Assembly (NCBI GenBank): GCA_934120715.1
Contig: CAKOUW010000001.1
Span: forward strand, 395,629-459,628
Source: an uncultured Bacilli bacterium
GTDB lineage: Bacteria > Bacillota_I > Bacilli_A > RF39 > UBA660
Length of the DNA: 64,000 nt
Direction: 5' to 3'
Part shown: piece by piece, positions 45,886-54,192 of the stretch
How the letters are laid out: the number at the start of each line of letters is the position of its first letter
How positions within the stretch are numbered: the stretch's first letter is position 1
The notes under the pieces: generated by a model
Seen by the model: only the letters and a program-made list of their open reading frames with translations
The model's database searches: none
Told to the model about the DNA's origin: nothing
Translations under genes and position numbers: made by a program

Positions 45886-46818
45886 TTATTTTACTCTTTC
45901 AATAACTCGAAGTTTGGCACTTCTTGCTCTTGGATTTTTTTCTAACTCCTCTTCTTTTGGCTTCACGGCTTTATTTACAACTAATTGATAGTCTGGTAAT
46001 TTTTCTGGAGGAAGGTTTGGTAGACCTTTTAATTTTGGATCTATTTCTGTCATTTCTTTAAAATAGTTTTTTACAATTCTATCTTCTAGTGAATGAAATG
46101 TTATGACTACTACTCTTCCACCAACATTTAACAATGATAAAGCCTGCTCTAGAGCTGGTCTTATAACATCAAGTTCATGGTTAACTTCAATTCTTATAGC
46201 CTGAAATATTTGTCTAGCTGGGTGTTTATCTTTCCTAAATTTCATAGGAACAGCTGTTTTTATTATTTCTGCTAATTCTAGAGTTGTCTCAATTGGTTTG
46301 TTTTCTCTATACTCAACTATTTTCTTAGCTATATTTCTTGAAAATTTATCTTCACCATATTTATAAAAAATACTGGTAAGTTCTTCTTTTGAATAATTAT
46401 TTACAACTTCATAAGCTGATAGAGGATTGTCTTTATCCATACGCATATCAAGCCTTGCATCCTCATGGTATGAAAAGCCTCGCTCTCTGTCATCTAGTTG
46501 AGGAGATGATACTCCTAAATCAAAAAGAACTCCATCTACTTTTTCAACATTTTGTTCAGCTAATTTTTCTTTTAAATTTACAAAGTTACTTTTTATGATA
46601 GTGAAGTTAGTACCGATCTTGTTAAGACGATCGGTACTATGCCGAATTGCTTCACTATCCTGGTCAAAGGCGAATAAAAACCCCTTTTTTATTCTAGCCA
46701 AGATGCAACTACTGTGTCCTCCATAGCCTAGAGTTGAGTCAACAATAATGCTATCGTCTTTTAAATTCAATAATGAAATAGCTTCATCCAGCATTACACT
46801 TATATGTTTTTCCATCAT
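45886..46818 (-). CDS. rsmH: 16S rRNA m4C1402 methyltransferase RsmH (MraW)
   Basis: 310 residues. SAM-binding motif IVDSTLGYGGHS, then GVLFDLGVSSPQLDDRERGFSYHEDARLDMRMD and the late GRVVVITFHSLEDRIVKNYF are diagnostic. It N4-methylates C1402 in the ribosomal P site. The ATGATG at 46818 overlaps the mraZ stop by 4 bases. Confidence 0.97.
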   Translation of the reverse strand: MMEKHISVMLDEAISLLNLKDDSIIVDSTLGYGGHSSCILARIKKGFLFAFDQDSEAIRHSTDRLNKIGTNFTIIKSNFVNLKEKLAEQNVEKVDGVLFDLGVSSPQLDDRERGFSYHEDARLDMRMDKDNPLSAYEVVNNYSKEELTSIFYKYGEDKFSRNIAKKIVEYRENKPIETTLELAEIIKTAVPMKFRKDKHPARQIFQAIRIEVNHELDVIRPALEQALSLLNVGGRVVVITFHSLEDRIVKNYFKEMTEIDPKLKGLPNLPPEKLPDYQLVVNKAVKPKEEELEKNPRARSAKLRVIERVK

Positions 46819-47252
46819 ATACTCACACTCTCATCAAATAAATTTTCGGCTATATCTGACATGCTGTCTTTAGCAGAATTTAAAAATTCAGTCCAAGCAT
46901 TTTTAGACCAGATTTCTAGTCTATCTCCAGTTCCTATAGTTACACATTCTTTTTCAAGATTAGCATAAGAAACTAGAGGTTGTGAAATATTAACTCGGCC
47001 TTGCTTATCAAATTCTACTTCACTAGCAGCTGATAGAAAGAAGCGGACAAATTGTCTGGCATCTTTCTTGGTAAATGGTAGGGTTTCTAATCTGTTTACA
47101 ATTTTTTGCCATGACTCAAATGAGTAGACAAAAAGGCAATTTTCAATTCCTTTAGTGATAATAAATTTATCACCTAGTTCTTCACGAAACTTAGCTGGAA
47201 TTATCAATCTGTTTTTTTCATCAATAGAATGATGATATTCACCTATAAACAT
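46815..47252 (-). CDS. mraZ: Transcriptional regulator MraZ
   Basis: 145 residues with two SpoVT/AbrB-like half domains: FIGEYHHSIDEKNRLIIPAKFR at the start and EVEFDKQGRVNISQPLVSYANLEKE in the middle. MraZ binds its own promoter and controls the division operon. ATG 47252 is chosen because GGGGGAT lies directly before it; the longer frame would begin inside that site. Three GTGG boxes lie right upstream. Confidence 0.95.
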   Translation of the reverse strand: MFIGEYHHSIDEKNRLIIPAKFREELGDKFIITKGIENCLFVYSFESWQKIVNRLETLPFTKKDARQFVRFFLSAASEVEFDKQGRVNISQPLVSYANLEKECVTIGTGDRLEIWSKNAWTEFLNSAKDSMSDIAENLFDESVSI

Positions 47253-47260
47253 ATTATCCC

Positions 47261-47284
47261 CCACTTTTCACCACAATCAACCAC
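47261..47284 (-). promoter_or_regulatory. MraZ operator: three GTGG boxes at 10-base spacing
   Basis: On the minus strand AGTGGTTGAT, TGTGGTGAAA and AGTGGGGGAT follow one another with GTGG exactly every 10 bases (+ strand CCAC at 47261, 47271, 47281). Direct repeats with one-turn spacing before mraZ are the known MraZ binding arrangement. Confidence 0.8.
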
Positions 47285-47290
47285 TGCTTA

Positions 47291-47324
47291 ATTATATAGT
47301 ACTCAAATTAGATGCATTTGTAAA
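47291..47324 (-). promoter_or_regulatory. Likely mraZ promoter
   Basis: TTTACA (47319-47324) with TACTAT (47296-47301) at 17 bases; an overlapping TATAAT lies at 47291-47296. It sits just upstream of the MraZ boxes, so bound MraZ would block RNA polymerase. Confidence 0.5.
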
Positions 47325-47375
47325 TTGTTATTGACAATTTTTTTAAGTCTTTTGAAAATTTTACGTAAACTAAAA

Positions 47376-47399
47376 CAAGAATTAGCTAGCTAATTCTTG
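47376..47399 (-). terminator. Palindromic terminator after the pentapeptide-like gene
   Basis: A 24-base perfect palindrome (CAAGAATTAG-CTAG-CTAATTCTTG) followed by TTTTAGTTT on the minus strand. Confidence 0.65.
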
Positions 47400-47422
47400 A
47401 TATTTATTATTCTCTATTACTT

Positions 47423-48565
47423 TTATTGGTTTGTTTGTTTTGTCTTTTTTATAAGGCTTTTTACACTATTTTTAAATTTTTCAGTTGCTGCTAGTGTTTT
47501 TTCATCATTTGCTGATTCTTCTGCACGTTTTACTAAATCTTCATATTGTAGGTCATGCAAAATAGCTCCATTAAGAGATCCTATAAGTTTCGCTCCTGTA
47601 TAATTTGTGTTAACTAAATCTTTTCTCCATACTGTTTGGGGATTTATTATAGCACCTTCAGATCCCGAAAAATTCGCACCTCTTATTTTAGCTCCATTGA
47701 ATGAACTTGTTTTGTCTTTTAATGAACACTCAAACATTACATCGGTACAAGTAGTACCAGTAAAATCTTTGTTCCATACTGTTTGAGGATCTACTATAGC
47801 ACCTTTAGACCCTGAAAAATTTGTGTATCTTATTTTGGTTCCATAAAAATCGCCAAAAAATTCCACATCAGCACACACTGTATTAGTCAAATCATTATCA
47901 TATAGTAGCCATGGAATTATTTGTGCTCCTCTAGAGCCTTTAAAGTTCGCATCACATACTTTAGCTCCATCGAATGGTCCAACAAATTCTACGCCAGAAC
48001 ATACTGTATTAGTTAGATCCTTATTCTGCACTGTTTGAGGATCAATTTCAGCACCTCTTGAACCCGTAAAGTCTACACCAATTATTTTTACATCATCAAA
48101 CGTTCCCTTGAATTCTACTCCAGCACATACAGCATCACTTAAGTCTTTATCTTGAATCATATCTGGAAATATGGTAACATTTTTAGCATTTGTGAAATCA
48201 GTTCCAGTTACTTTGACGTCTGCGAAGGTAAATAATGTATATCTTGTTCCAAATTCTACACCACTACAGGTTGCTCCTGACAAATCTTTATTCCATATTG
48301 TTTGAGGATCTATTTCAACGCCATGCATGCCAGTAAAATCAAAATATTTACAATTAAAGCCGGAAAAATCTACGCCAGTAAAATCAATTTTTTTAAGACA
48401 ATCTTCAAATTCAGTAGCAAATTGTTTGTAATCAGCTTCTTTATCAAACAATATATCTTCTATTACGCTTTTAGGGCAATTAATATCAGTTATTCTAAGT
48501 ACTTTACCATCGTCTAGTTTTTCTAATTCCTTTTTCAAAAATGATCTAAGTTCCAATATATTCAT
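47423..48565 (-). CDS. Pentapeptide-like repeat protein with 38-45-residue superrepeats
   Basis: 380 residues, no signal peptide. After an N-terminal domain of about 70 residues come six units built on GAxIDPQTVWNKDLTxTxCxGVEF, then a short insert, then AKIxGxxFxGS. The (A/C)xF and GxxF spacing resembles pentapeptide-repeat or leucine-rich-like solenoids. The C-terminal 60 residues are charged and helical. Cys recurs once per unit. Some pentapeptide proteins mimic DNA and bind gyrase, but nothing here shows that, and I assign no function. It has its own Shine-Dalgarno and terminator. Confidence 0.7.
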   Translation of the reverse strand: MNILELRSFLKKELEKLDDGKVLRITDINCPKSVIEDILFDKEADYKQFATEFEDCLKKIDFTGVDFSGFNCKYFDFTGMHGVEIDPQTIWNKDLSGATCSGVEFGTRYTLFTFADVKVTGTDFTNAKNVTIFPDMIQDKDLSDAVCAGVEFKGTFDDVKIIGVDFTGSRGAEIDPQTVQNKDLTNTVCSGVEFVGPFDGAKVCDANFKGSRGAQIIPWLLYDNDLTNTVCADVEFFGDFYGTKIRYTNFSGSKGAIVDPQTVWNKDFTGTTCTDVMFECSLKDKTSSFNGAKIRGANFSGSEGAIINPQTVWRKDLVNTNYTGAKLIGSLNGAILHDLQYEDLVKRAEESANDEKTLAATEKFKNSVKSLIKKTKQTNQ

Positions 48566-48664
48566 AGTCTATCTCTCCCTTTTGCCGCTTATTATAACAT
48601 ATTAATTAATAGATGTAAATCTAAAATGGTGTTTATGGCAAAAAAGTCGAAATATTAATTTATT

Positions 48665-48700
48665 AAAAGAGTAACTTTAAATACTTAAAATTACTCTTTT
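48665..48700 (-). terminator. Terminator after thrS
   Basis: AAAAGAGTAA/TTACTCTTTT (10 bp) with further inner pairing and trailing T on the minus strand. Confidence 0.8.
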
Positions 48701-48703
48701 CTT

Positions 48704-50467
48704 TTATTTCCTTAATGCTTTAGTTCTTATTTCCTCTTCTATCATTGATAAGAAATCTTCTTTTGATAATGTAGTTGTATCTTTTTGGCCAAACAATCGA
48801 TAACTAACTGTGTTATTTTCTTTTTCTTGATCACCTAAAATTAGAGTGTATGGAACTTTTTCAGTTTGCGCTTCTCTTAGTCTATAACCTAATTTTTCGT
48901 TACGATCATCTAGTTCTACCCTGATATCGTTGTCTTTTAAAAGATTTGTAATTTCATTGCCATATTCACTATGTAGGTCAGGGTTTACTGGAATTACTTT
49001 TACTTGAGTTGGAGCTAACCATGTTGGTAGGGCTCCTTTAGTTTCTTCTATGATATAAGCCATAAATCTATCTAATGAACCAAGAATAGCTCTGTGAAGA
49101 ACTACTGGCGTTTTCTTTTCACCATCTTTATCAACATATTTTAAATCAAATTTTGCTGGTAGGCAGAAGTCTAATTGACAAGTTGATAAAGTGTATTCAT
49201 TACCAACAGCAGGGGTAACATTTACATCTAATTTTGGTCCATAAAAAGCAGCTTCTCCAATTTCTTCAGTATATTTTATACCTAGCTCATTTAAAACTTC
49301 CCTTAGTTCATTTTCGGCTTTATTCCACATTTCATCATCTGGATGATATTTTTCTTTGTCTTCAGGATCTCTTAAAGATAAGACGCAGCGGTAGTTTGTA
49401 ATATTAAAATCTTTATATACATCAAAAATTAGATCTACAACATTTTTAAATTCTGATTTTATCTGTTCTGGCGTTACGAATAGATGAGCATCATTCTGGC
49501 AAAAATGTCTTCCTCTTTCAATACCTTTTAAGGCTCCAGATGCTTCGTATCTAAAGTCATGAGCTACTTCTCCAATTCTTATTGGTAAATCTTTGTATGA
49601 ATGAAGCTTATTAGCATAAATCATCATATGATGTGGGCAGTTCATTGGTCTTAATACAAAAGCTTCACCATCAACTTCCATTGCCGGAAACATGTTTTCT
49701 TTATAATGATCCCAATGACCTGATGTTTTATATAATTCCACGTTTCCAACACACGGAGTTAAAACATGCTGGTAACCTAATTTTCTTTCTTTTTCCTTAA
49801 TGTAATTTTCAAGTTGTTCCCAAATTATATAACCATTTGGCAAGAACATTGGAAGACCACGACCTACTAAATCATCAGTCATAAAAATTTCTAATTCTTT
49901 GCCAATTTTTCTATGGTCACGATTTTTACAATCCTCTAGATATTCAAGATGTTTTGTTAGATCTTCTTCATTATCAAAGCAAATACCATAAATACGTTGA
50001 AGCATTTTATTTTTGGAATCGCCTTTCCAGTAAGCTCCTGATACTTTTAAAAGTTTAAAATATTTTAATTCTTTTACAGTCTCTAAATGTGGTCCACGAC
50101 AAAGATCAGTGAAATCACCTTGGCTGTAGCAAGATATGGTTACTTCATTTTCATCCATACGACTAATTAAATCTATTTTGTATGGATCGTTTTTAAACAT
50201 TTCTAAAGCTTCTTCTTTTGATAATTCATGGCGAACTATTCTTTTACCATCTTTAGCTATTTTTTTCATTTCTTTTTCTATAGCTGGTAAATCTTCTTCT
50301 GTTAGAGTTTTATCGCCTAAATCAATATCATAATAGAAACCGTCTTCTATTACTGGACCTACCCAAAATAATGCATTGGGATATAGGTGCTTTACTGCTT
50401 GTGCTAAAAGGTGAGCACAAGAGTGATTCATTATACTTAATTTTTCATTTTCTTTTATATTTATCAT
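48704..50467 (-). CDS. thrS: Threonyl-tRNA synthetase lacking the TGS domain
   Basis: 587 residues, about 60 shorter than usual at the N-terminus: it starts directly in the editing domain (HSCAHLLAQAV, the HxxxH hydrolytic motif), so the TGS domain is absent. The catalytic domain has MNCPHH (zinc/Thr site), RIGEVAHDFRYEASGAL and RHFCQNDAHLF; the anticodon-binding domain ends the protein. ATG 50467 follows GGAGGAAAATGAA. It is the second gene after a T-box, which fits control by uncharged tRNA-Thr. Confidence 0.95.
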   Translation of the reverse strand: MINIKENEKLSIMNHSCAHLLAQAVKHLYPNALFWVGPVIEDGFYYDIDLGDKTLTEEDLPAIEKEMKKIAKDGKRIVRHELSKEEALEMFKNDPYKIDLISRMDENEVTISCYSQGDFTDLCRGPHLETVKELKYFKLLKVSGAYWKGDSKNKMLQRIYGICFDNEEDLTKHLEYLEDCKNRDHRKIGKELEIFMTDDLVGRGLPMFLPNGYIIWEQLENYIKEKERKLGYQHVLTPCVGNVELYKTSGHWDHYKENMFPAMEVDGEAFVLRPMNCPHHMMIYANKLHSYKDLPIRIGEVAHDFRYEASGALKGIERGRHFCQNDAHLFVTPEQIKSEFKNVVDLIFDVYKDFNITNYRCVLSLRDPEDKEKYHPDDEMWNKAENELREVLNELGIKYTEEIGEAAFYGPKLDVNVTPAVGNEYTLSTCQLDFCLPAKFDLKYVDKDGEKKTPVVLHRAILGSLDRFMAYIIEETKGALPTWLAPTQVKVIPVNPDLHSEYGNEITNLLKDNDIRVELDDRNEKLGYRLREAQTEKVPYTLILGDQEKENNTVSYRLFGQKDTTTLSKEDFLSMIEEEIRTKALRK

Positions 50468-50479
50468 TTCATTTTCCTC

Positions 50480-51097
50480 CTATTTTATATACACTTCTAC
50501 TTTTATATTGGGATTTACTAAGTCAATAAATTCTTTATATAAATTTATATTTCCAACAATCGAACCATAATGGATGGGAATTGCTACTGACGGATTGATG
50601 GTATTAATATAATTGGCCGCTTCCTTAACGTCCATGGTATATGTACCACCAATTGGTACAAAGCAAATATCACACTTTATATTTTGGTTTTCTTTTATAC
50701 TATCTGTATCTCCCATAATGTAGAGATATTTATTTTCTATTTTAATTTTATATCCTACATAGGCTTTTTCTTTGGGATGAAATTGCTTATTGATGTTGTA
50801 GGAAAAGGTTGTTTCAAAAGATATATCAGCTAGATCATATTTTTTATCTGGTGATACTAGCAAATAATTGTCCGTTAGCTGGGCTACTTTTTCCTTTAAG
50901 CAAACTGGCGCAATTATTATGGTACTTTCTTTTTGAATGTTTTTTATTGATGACTCATCATAGTGATCATAATGGTCATGAGTTATAAATATGTAATCAG
51001 CATCATGATAGTTCTCTTTAATTTGATATGGATCAAAATAAATATTTTTGTCTGATTCTATCTTTACTGCCGATTGGGTAAAAACATTTATTCTCAA
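50480..51097 (-). CDS. Metallo-beta-lactamase-fold hydrolase between T-box and thrS
   Basis: 205 residues. The metal motif THDHYDHYD is present, then GDTDS and a late IPIHYGS, the pattern of UlaG-like/YtnP-type MBL proteins; the substrate is unknown. Start is TTG 51097 after AAAAGGAGAGTGATTTT. It is the first gene behind the T-box and ends 12 bases before thrS, so it is made under threonine limitation with ThrRS, hinting at a link to tRNA or amino-acid metabolism. Confidence 0.8.
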   Translation of the reverse strand: MRINVFTQSAVKIESDKNIYFDPYQIKENYHDADYIFITHDHYDHYDESSIKNIQKESTIIIAPVCLKEKVAQLTDNYLLVSPDKKYDLADISFETTFSYNINKQFHPKEKAYVGYKIKIENKYLYIMGDTDSIKENQNIKCDICFVPIGGTYTMDVKEAANYINTINPSVAIPIHYGSIVGNINLYKEFIDLVNPNIKVEVYIK

Positions 51098-51120
51098 AAA
51101 ATCACTCTCCTTTTACAGAA

Positions 51121-51320
51121 AATAAAAAGGACAGTACAGGAGTGCTAAGCACGGTACCATCCTTTGTTTTTCTTACTTCAATAACGGTTTCACCCGGAAT
51201 TACTTTTTATAATTCTACTCTAAAGGTAGTAATAAATTAAGATTTTATTCATTTACACCAACCATGAATTCTCTTTAAAAATTACTTAATCTATCGTGTC
51301 CTTTGTCAATGTATTTCGTA
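51121..51320 (-). promoter_or_regulatory. T-box riboswitch (threonine)
   Basis: The conserved stem I distal part GGTTGGTGTAAATG, a specifier-region ACTACC followed by TTTAGAGTAG, and the T-box AAAGGATGGTACCGTG (51150-51165) are all present. A terminator hairpin then spans AAAGGA...TCCTTTTTATTTT (51124-51165). Both triplets in the specifier region (ACT, ACC) code for Thr, in accord with thrS downstream. Uncharged tRNA-Thr would favour the antiterminator. Confidence 0.9.
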
Positions 51321-51324
51321 TATT

Positions 51325-51353
51325 AATATAACACCTTTTTTTAGTTTTGGCAA
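51325..51353 (-). promoter_or_regulatory. Likely promoter of the T-box operon
   Basis: TTGCCA (51348-51353) and TATATT (51325-51330) with a 17-base spacer, just before the T-box leader. Confidence 0.5.
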
Positions 51354-51355
51354 TA

Positions 51356-52123
51356 CTATCTTGACCACCAAGAACCTGGTACATCAATAAGGGATTTTAA
51401 ACCATAAAAGCCTCTTGAATAGCTTGATTTTATGTATCCAAGAAAATTACCTAATCTGTAACAATTATTATCATTAGGGTTAAAAGCAATACAGTCAGTA
51501 ACAGAAATATGTAAATGAACTCCTGTTGCTATACCGGTCATTCCCATTTGTCCTATAGCAGTATCTGTTGTTACTTGTTGCCCTATGTATATTCCTGGAG
51601 CATAGCTCGAAAAATGAACATACATAGAGGTGTAGTTTATTCCATCAATATTATGATAAATAGTTATAGTTTTTCCACCTGCTGAATCAGTATAAATATT
51701 GGTAATTATACCATCAGCGATGGGATATATTGTCTCAGCTGTACCTCTGGAACTACCTATATCTAGGGCATTATGTCCATATGAAGGGTTTTGAGTTATA
51801 TATCCTTGTTCAACCGGAAGACGCCATTTTATAACTGGTGTTTCTGGAACTATTTCTTCTTTTAATGTTTTTTCTAATGTAACAGAATTAATCGATGAAG
51901 TATCATCGGACCTTTTTAGGTTGGTAAATAAGCTTATGTTAGTACTAGCATTCTTTTCAGGGACTGCTGTTTTAGACATGCTTTTTGTATTGACGTTTTT
52001 ATAAGTTACTGTTCCTAAATCATTAGATTTTGACATTTCTTTAGCCACGCCAAGATTTAGCGAAGCAAGAATTATAGCAATACAAATTAAAGTAAATTTC
52101 TTTTTATCGATCCTTGTTATCAC
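51356..52123 (-). CDS. M23-family (LytM-type) peptidase-like protein, membrane-anchored
   Basis: 255 residues. An N-terminal hydrophobic segment (FTLICIAIILASLNLGVA) precedes a Ser/Thr-rich linker (about 30-95) and an M23 domain from about 105. The zinc motifs are GHNALDIGS (HxxxD) and HLHISV (HxH), so catalysis is possible. Such enzymes cut peptide crosslinks of peptidoglycan. The start is GTG 52123 after GGAGGGATTGGC. It is downstream of dnaI but has no visible terminator between. Confidence 0.85.
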   Translation of the reverse strand: MITRIDKKKFTLICIAIILASLNLGVAKEMSKSNDLGTVTYKNVNTKSMSKTAVPEKNASTNISLFTNLKRSDDTSSINSVTLEKTLKEEIVPETPVIKWRLPVEQGYITQNPSYGHNALDIGSSRGTAETIYPIADGIITNIYTDSAGGKTITIYHNIDGINYTSMYVHFSSYAPGIYIGQQVTTDTAIGQMGMTGIATGVHLHISVTDCIAFNPNDNNCYRLGNFLGYIKSSYSRGFYGLKSLIDVPGSWWSR

Positions 52124-52172
52124 GCCAATCCCTCCGAATTAGTGCTTATTATAACAAGAAGAGCTTATTTTG

Positions 52173-53078
52173 TCAATTTCTTTTGTTTTTACTTATTAAT
52201 TCTAATGGTACAGTAAGTTGTTTTATTCTTTCAATTATTCTTCTAGCTTTTAGCTTATCAACACCGCTTGATGTTGTAGAAAGGGCTGTTTCTAACTCAT
52301 CTAATGTTAAGTTCGAAGTAAAGAAAGTTGGTAAATGGCTTTCCATACGATATTGAAGGATTGGTCCAAGTATTTCATCTCTTGACCAATTACTGCAGTT
52401 TTCTGCACCTATATCATCAAAAAGAAGCAAATCAGCTTTTTTAATATAATTAAATTTATCTTCATAATTAGTCTGAAATGATGACTTTAAACTTCTTAAA
52501 AACTCAGGGTAATATATAAGTACACATTGAATATTTTTTTTCGCCATTTCATTAAAAAGAGCTGCAATTAAATAGGTTTTACCTGAACCAAATGAGCCTG
52601 TTAAGTATAATCCTTTAGGCTTTTCTTCATTATCATAATCTTTAATAAACTCTTTGAAATACTTTATAATAGGTAATCTAGCCTTCTCGTCTTTATACAT
52701 GTTTTTAAATGAGGCATCCATTATATCTTTTGGCATATCGAAAAGATCTAGGTTTCTTTTATAGGCATCACTTTCTAGTTTGCTCATTAATTTTTTACAG
52801 CCAAAATAATTGAAAGTAATTATGTTCCCATCTTTAACAGGTGTGTAACAGTATCCCCTAACTGTGTTTTTACATTGTTCTAAAGACTTACAACTAAGAC
52901 AATTTTTATGCTCTAAAAAGGAATCTTCTAGATTGGATGTATATTTTTTTAGAATACTCTCTTCTATATTTAATGAATTTAAATAATCATAGAATTCCTT
53001 GTTGCTGCATGCATCTTGAAAGCTATGCTCCAAAAGGGTCTCATCAACATTATTAATAATTTTTTTTATATTTTTCAT
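52173..53078 (-). CDS. dnaI: Primosomal protein DnaI (helicase loader)
   Basis: 301 residues. The N-terminal domain (about 1-110) holds a Cys cluster (CLSCKSLEQC...C...C) typical of DnaI zinc-binding regions. The AAA+ domain has Walker A GSFGSGKT at about 163-170, Walker B LLLFDDIGAEN and sensor TSNLTL. It loads the replicative helicase DnaC at the origin in Firmicutes. dnaB is not visible. The start ATG has only a weak GGTGG site. Confidence 0.92.
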   Translation of the reverse strand: MKNIKKIINNVDETLLEHSFQDACSNKEFYDYLNSLNIEESILKKYTSNLEDSFLEHKNCLSCKSLEQCKNTVRGYCYTPVKDGNIITFNYFGCKKLMSKLESDAYKRNLDLFDMPKDIMDASFKNMYKDEKARLPIIKYFKEFIKDYDNEEKPKGLYLTGSFGSGKTYLIAALFNEMAKKNIQCVLIYYPEFLRSLKSSFQTNYEDKFNYIKKADLLLFDDIGAENCSNWSRDEILGPILQYRMESHLPTFFTSNLTLDELETALSTTSSGVDKLKARRIIERIKQLTVPLELISKNKRN

Positions 53079-53140
53079 AGTACCACCACTGATATATATT
53101 TTATATGAGTTTTTAAATAATGTCTAGGCTCAATATAATT

Positions 53141-53242
53141 TTAAAATAGACTTCTAGAATATTTATGTATTACCTGGTTGTAAAATAAACTAGCACTAAT
53201 TATAGCAATTGCAATTATAGTCTTTCCAATATTTTTTTTCAT
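53141..53242 (-). CDS. Possible 33-residue membrane peptide
   Basis: MKKNIGKTIIAIAIISASLF plus a basic tail, a single hydrophobic segment, between the YhcG-like gene and dnaI. A weak GGATGTGATT lies before the ATG. It could be a real small peptide or chance; nothing else occupies this 190-base gap. Confidence 0.3.
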   Translation of the reverse strand: MKKNIGKTIIAIAIISASLFYNQVIHKYSRSLF

Positions 53243-53269
53243 TAATAATCACATCCTATATCTATTGTA

Positions 53270-54178
53270 TCATACTAATTCATATTCTCTTACCGCAATT
53301 CTATCATCTGAGCAATATTTAATCACAAATCTATTTTCTTTTTTACATATAAGAATACCAATTGTATTATTATTTGATATTTCTTTAATATTTTTATCGA
53401 TATAATTCATATATTTTTGTACTTGTGAAATATATTCTACATTAAATTCAGTTACTTTTAATTCTACTACTACATAAGCATTATATTTTACATTAAAAAA
53501 TAATAAATCTATTTTATGATAAGTATCTCCTATTTTAATTTTATATTCACTTCCCATAAAGCAAAATGAATTACCTAATTCTTTCATAAAAGATTCTATA
53601 TCTTCTAAAATCAAATTATGAAGTGCACGTTCTGTTGCTATCTCTTTATTTTTATTATTTTTTATTAATATTGGATTTGGAATTAAATCTTTAACTTCCA
53701 ATTTTTCTTCAGATAATAATTTATTTTTAGTTTCTATTGGTAATCTTTCATATTCACTATTTTTAATTTTTGTGCTTAACTGCCTATATCCAATATTACT
53801 CTTAATAACAATATCAATATAATACCTTATTGCATCATAATTGTTTAATTTTAACAATTCACGATAATGAGACCAACTCAATTGTGAACGCAATGCGTTC
53901 ACTTTTTCATTTCTAAATAATAAATAAAATTTTCTCATATTCATTAGATTTCTATAACTATATTTTTTATCATTTAGTTCTGTGATTAACTTATAAGAAT
54001 ATTCTTTAATTAAATTTTCTCCATATTTAGCTCTTACTTCTCCGCCTTGTGCTTCAACAATTAACATACCAACATTATAATAAGTTTCTACTTCACTCCT
54101 AGTTTTGCTATAATCCTTTACCTTTTTATATACCTCATTACTAATAAATAAGCCTTTTATTTGTTCATAATAATTCAT
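53270..54178 (-). CDS. YhcG/DUF1016-family PD-(D/E)XK nuclease-like protein
   Basis: About 302 residues. The N-terminal DUF1016 helical domain (RSEVETYYNVGMLIVEAQGG, LSWSHYRELLKL) and C-terminal YhcG nuclease domain (DLLFFNVKYNAYVVVELKVTEF, the PD-(D/E)XK core) are both intact. The family is predicted to cut branched DNA and is often found at variable loci. ATG 54178 follows GAGAAGATT; a TTG nine codons upstream overlaps comEC and is less likely. It separates comEC from dnaI. I found no inverted repeats or target duplication around it. Confidence 0.85.
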   Translation of the reverse strand: MNYYEQIKGLFISNEVYKKVKDYSKTRSEVETYYNVGMLIVEAQGGEVRAKYGENLIKEYSYKLITELNDKKYSYRNLMNMRKFYLLFRNEKVNALRSQLSWSHYRELLKLNNYDAIRYYIDIVIKSNIGYRQLSTKIKNSEYERLPIETKNKLLSEEKLEVKDLIPNPILIKNNKNKEIATERALHNLILEDIESFMKELGNSFCFMGSEYKIKIGDTYHKIDLLFFNVKYNAYVVVELKVTEFNVEYISQVQKYMNYIDKNIKEISNNNTIGILICKKENRFVIKYCSDDRIAVREYELV

Positions 54179-54192
54179 AATCTTCTCATTTA

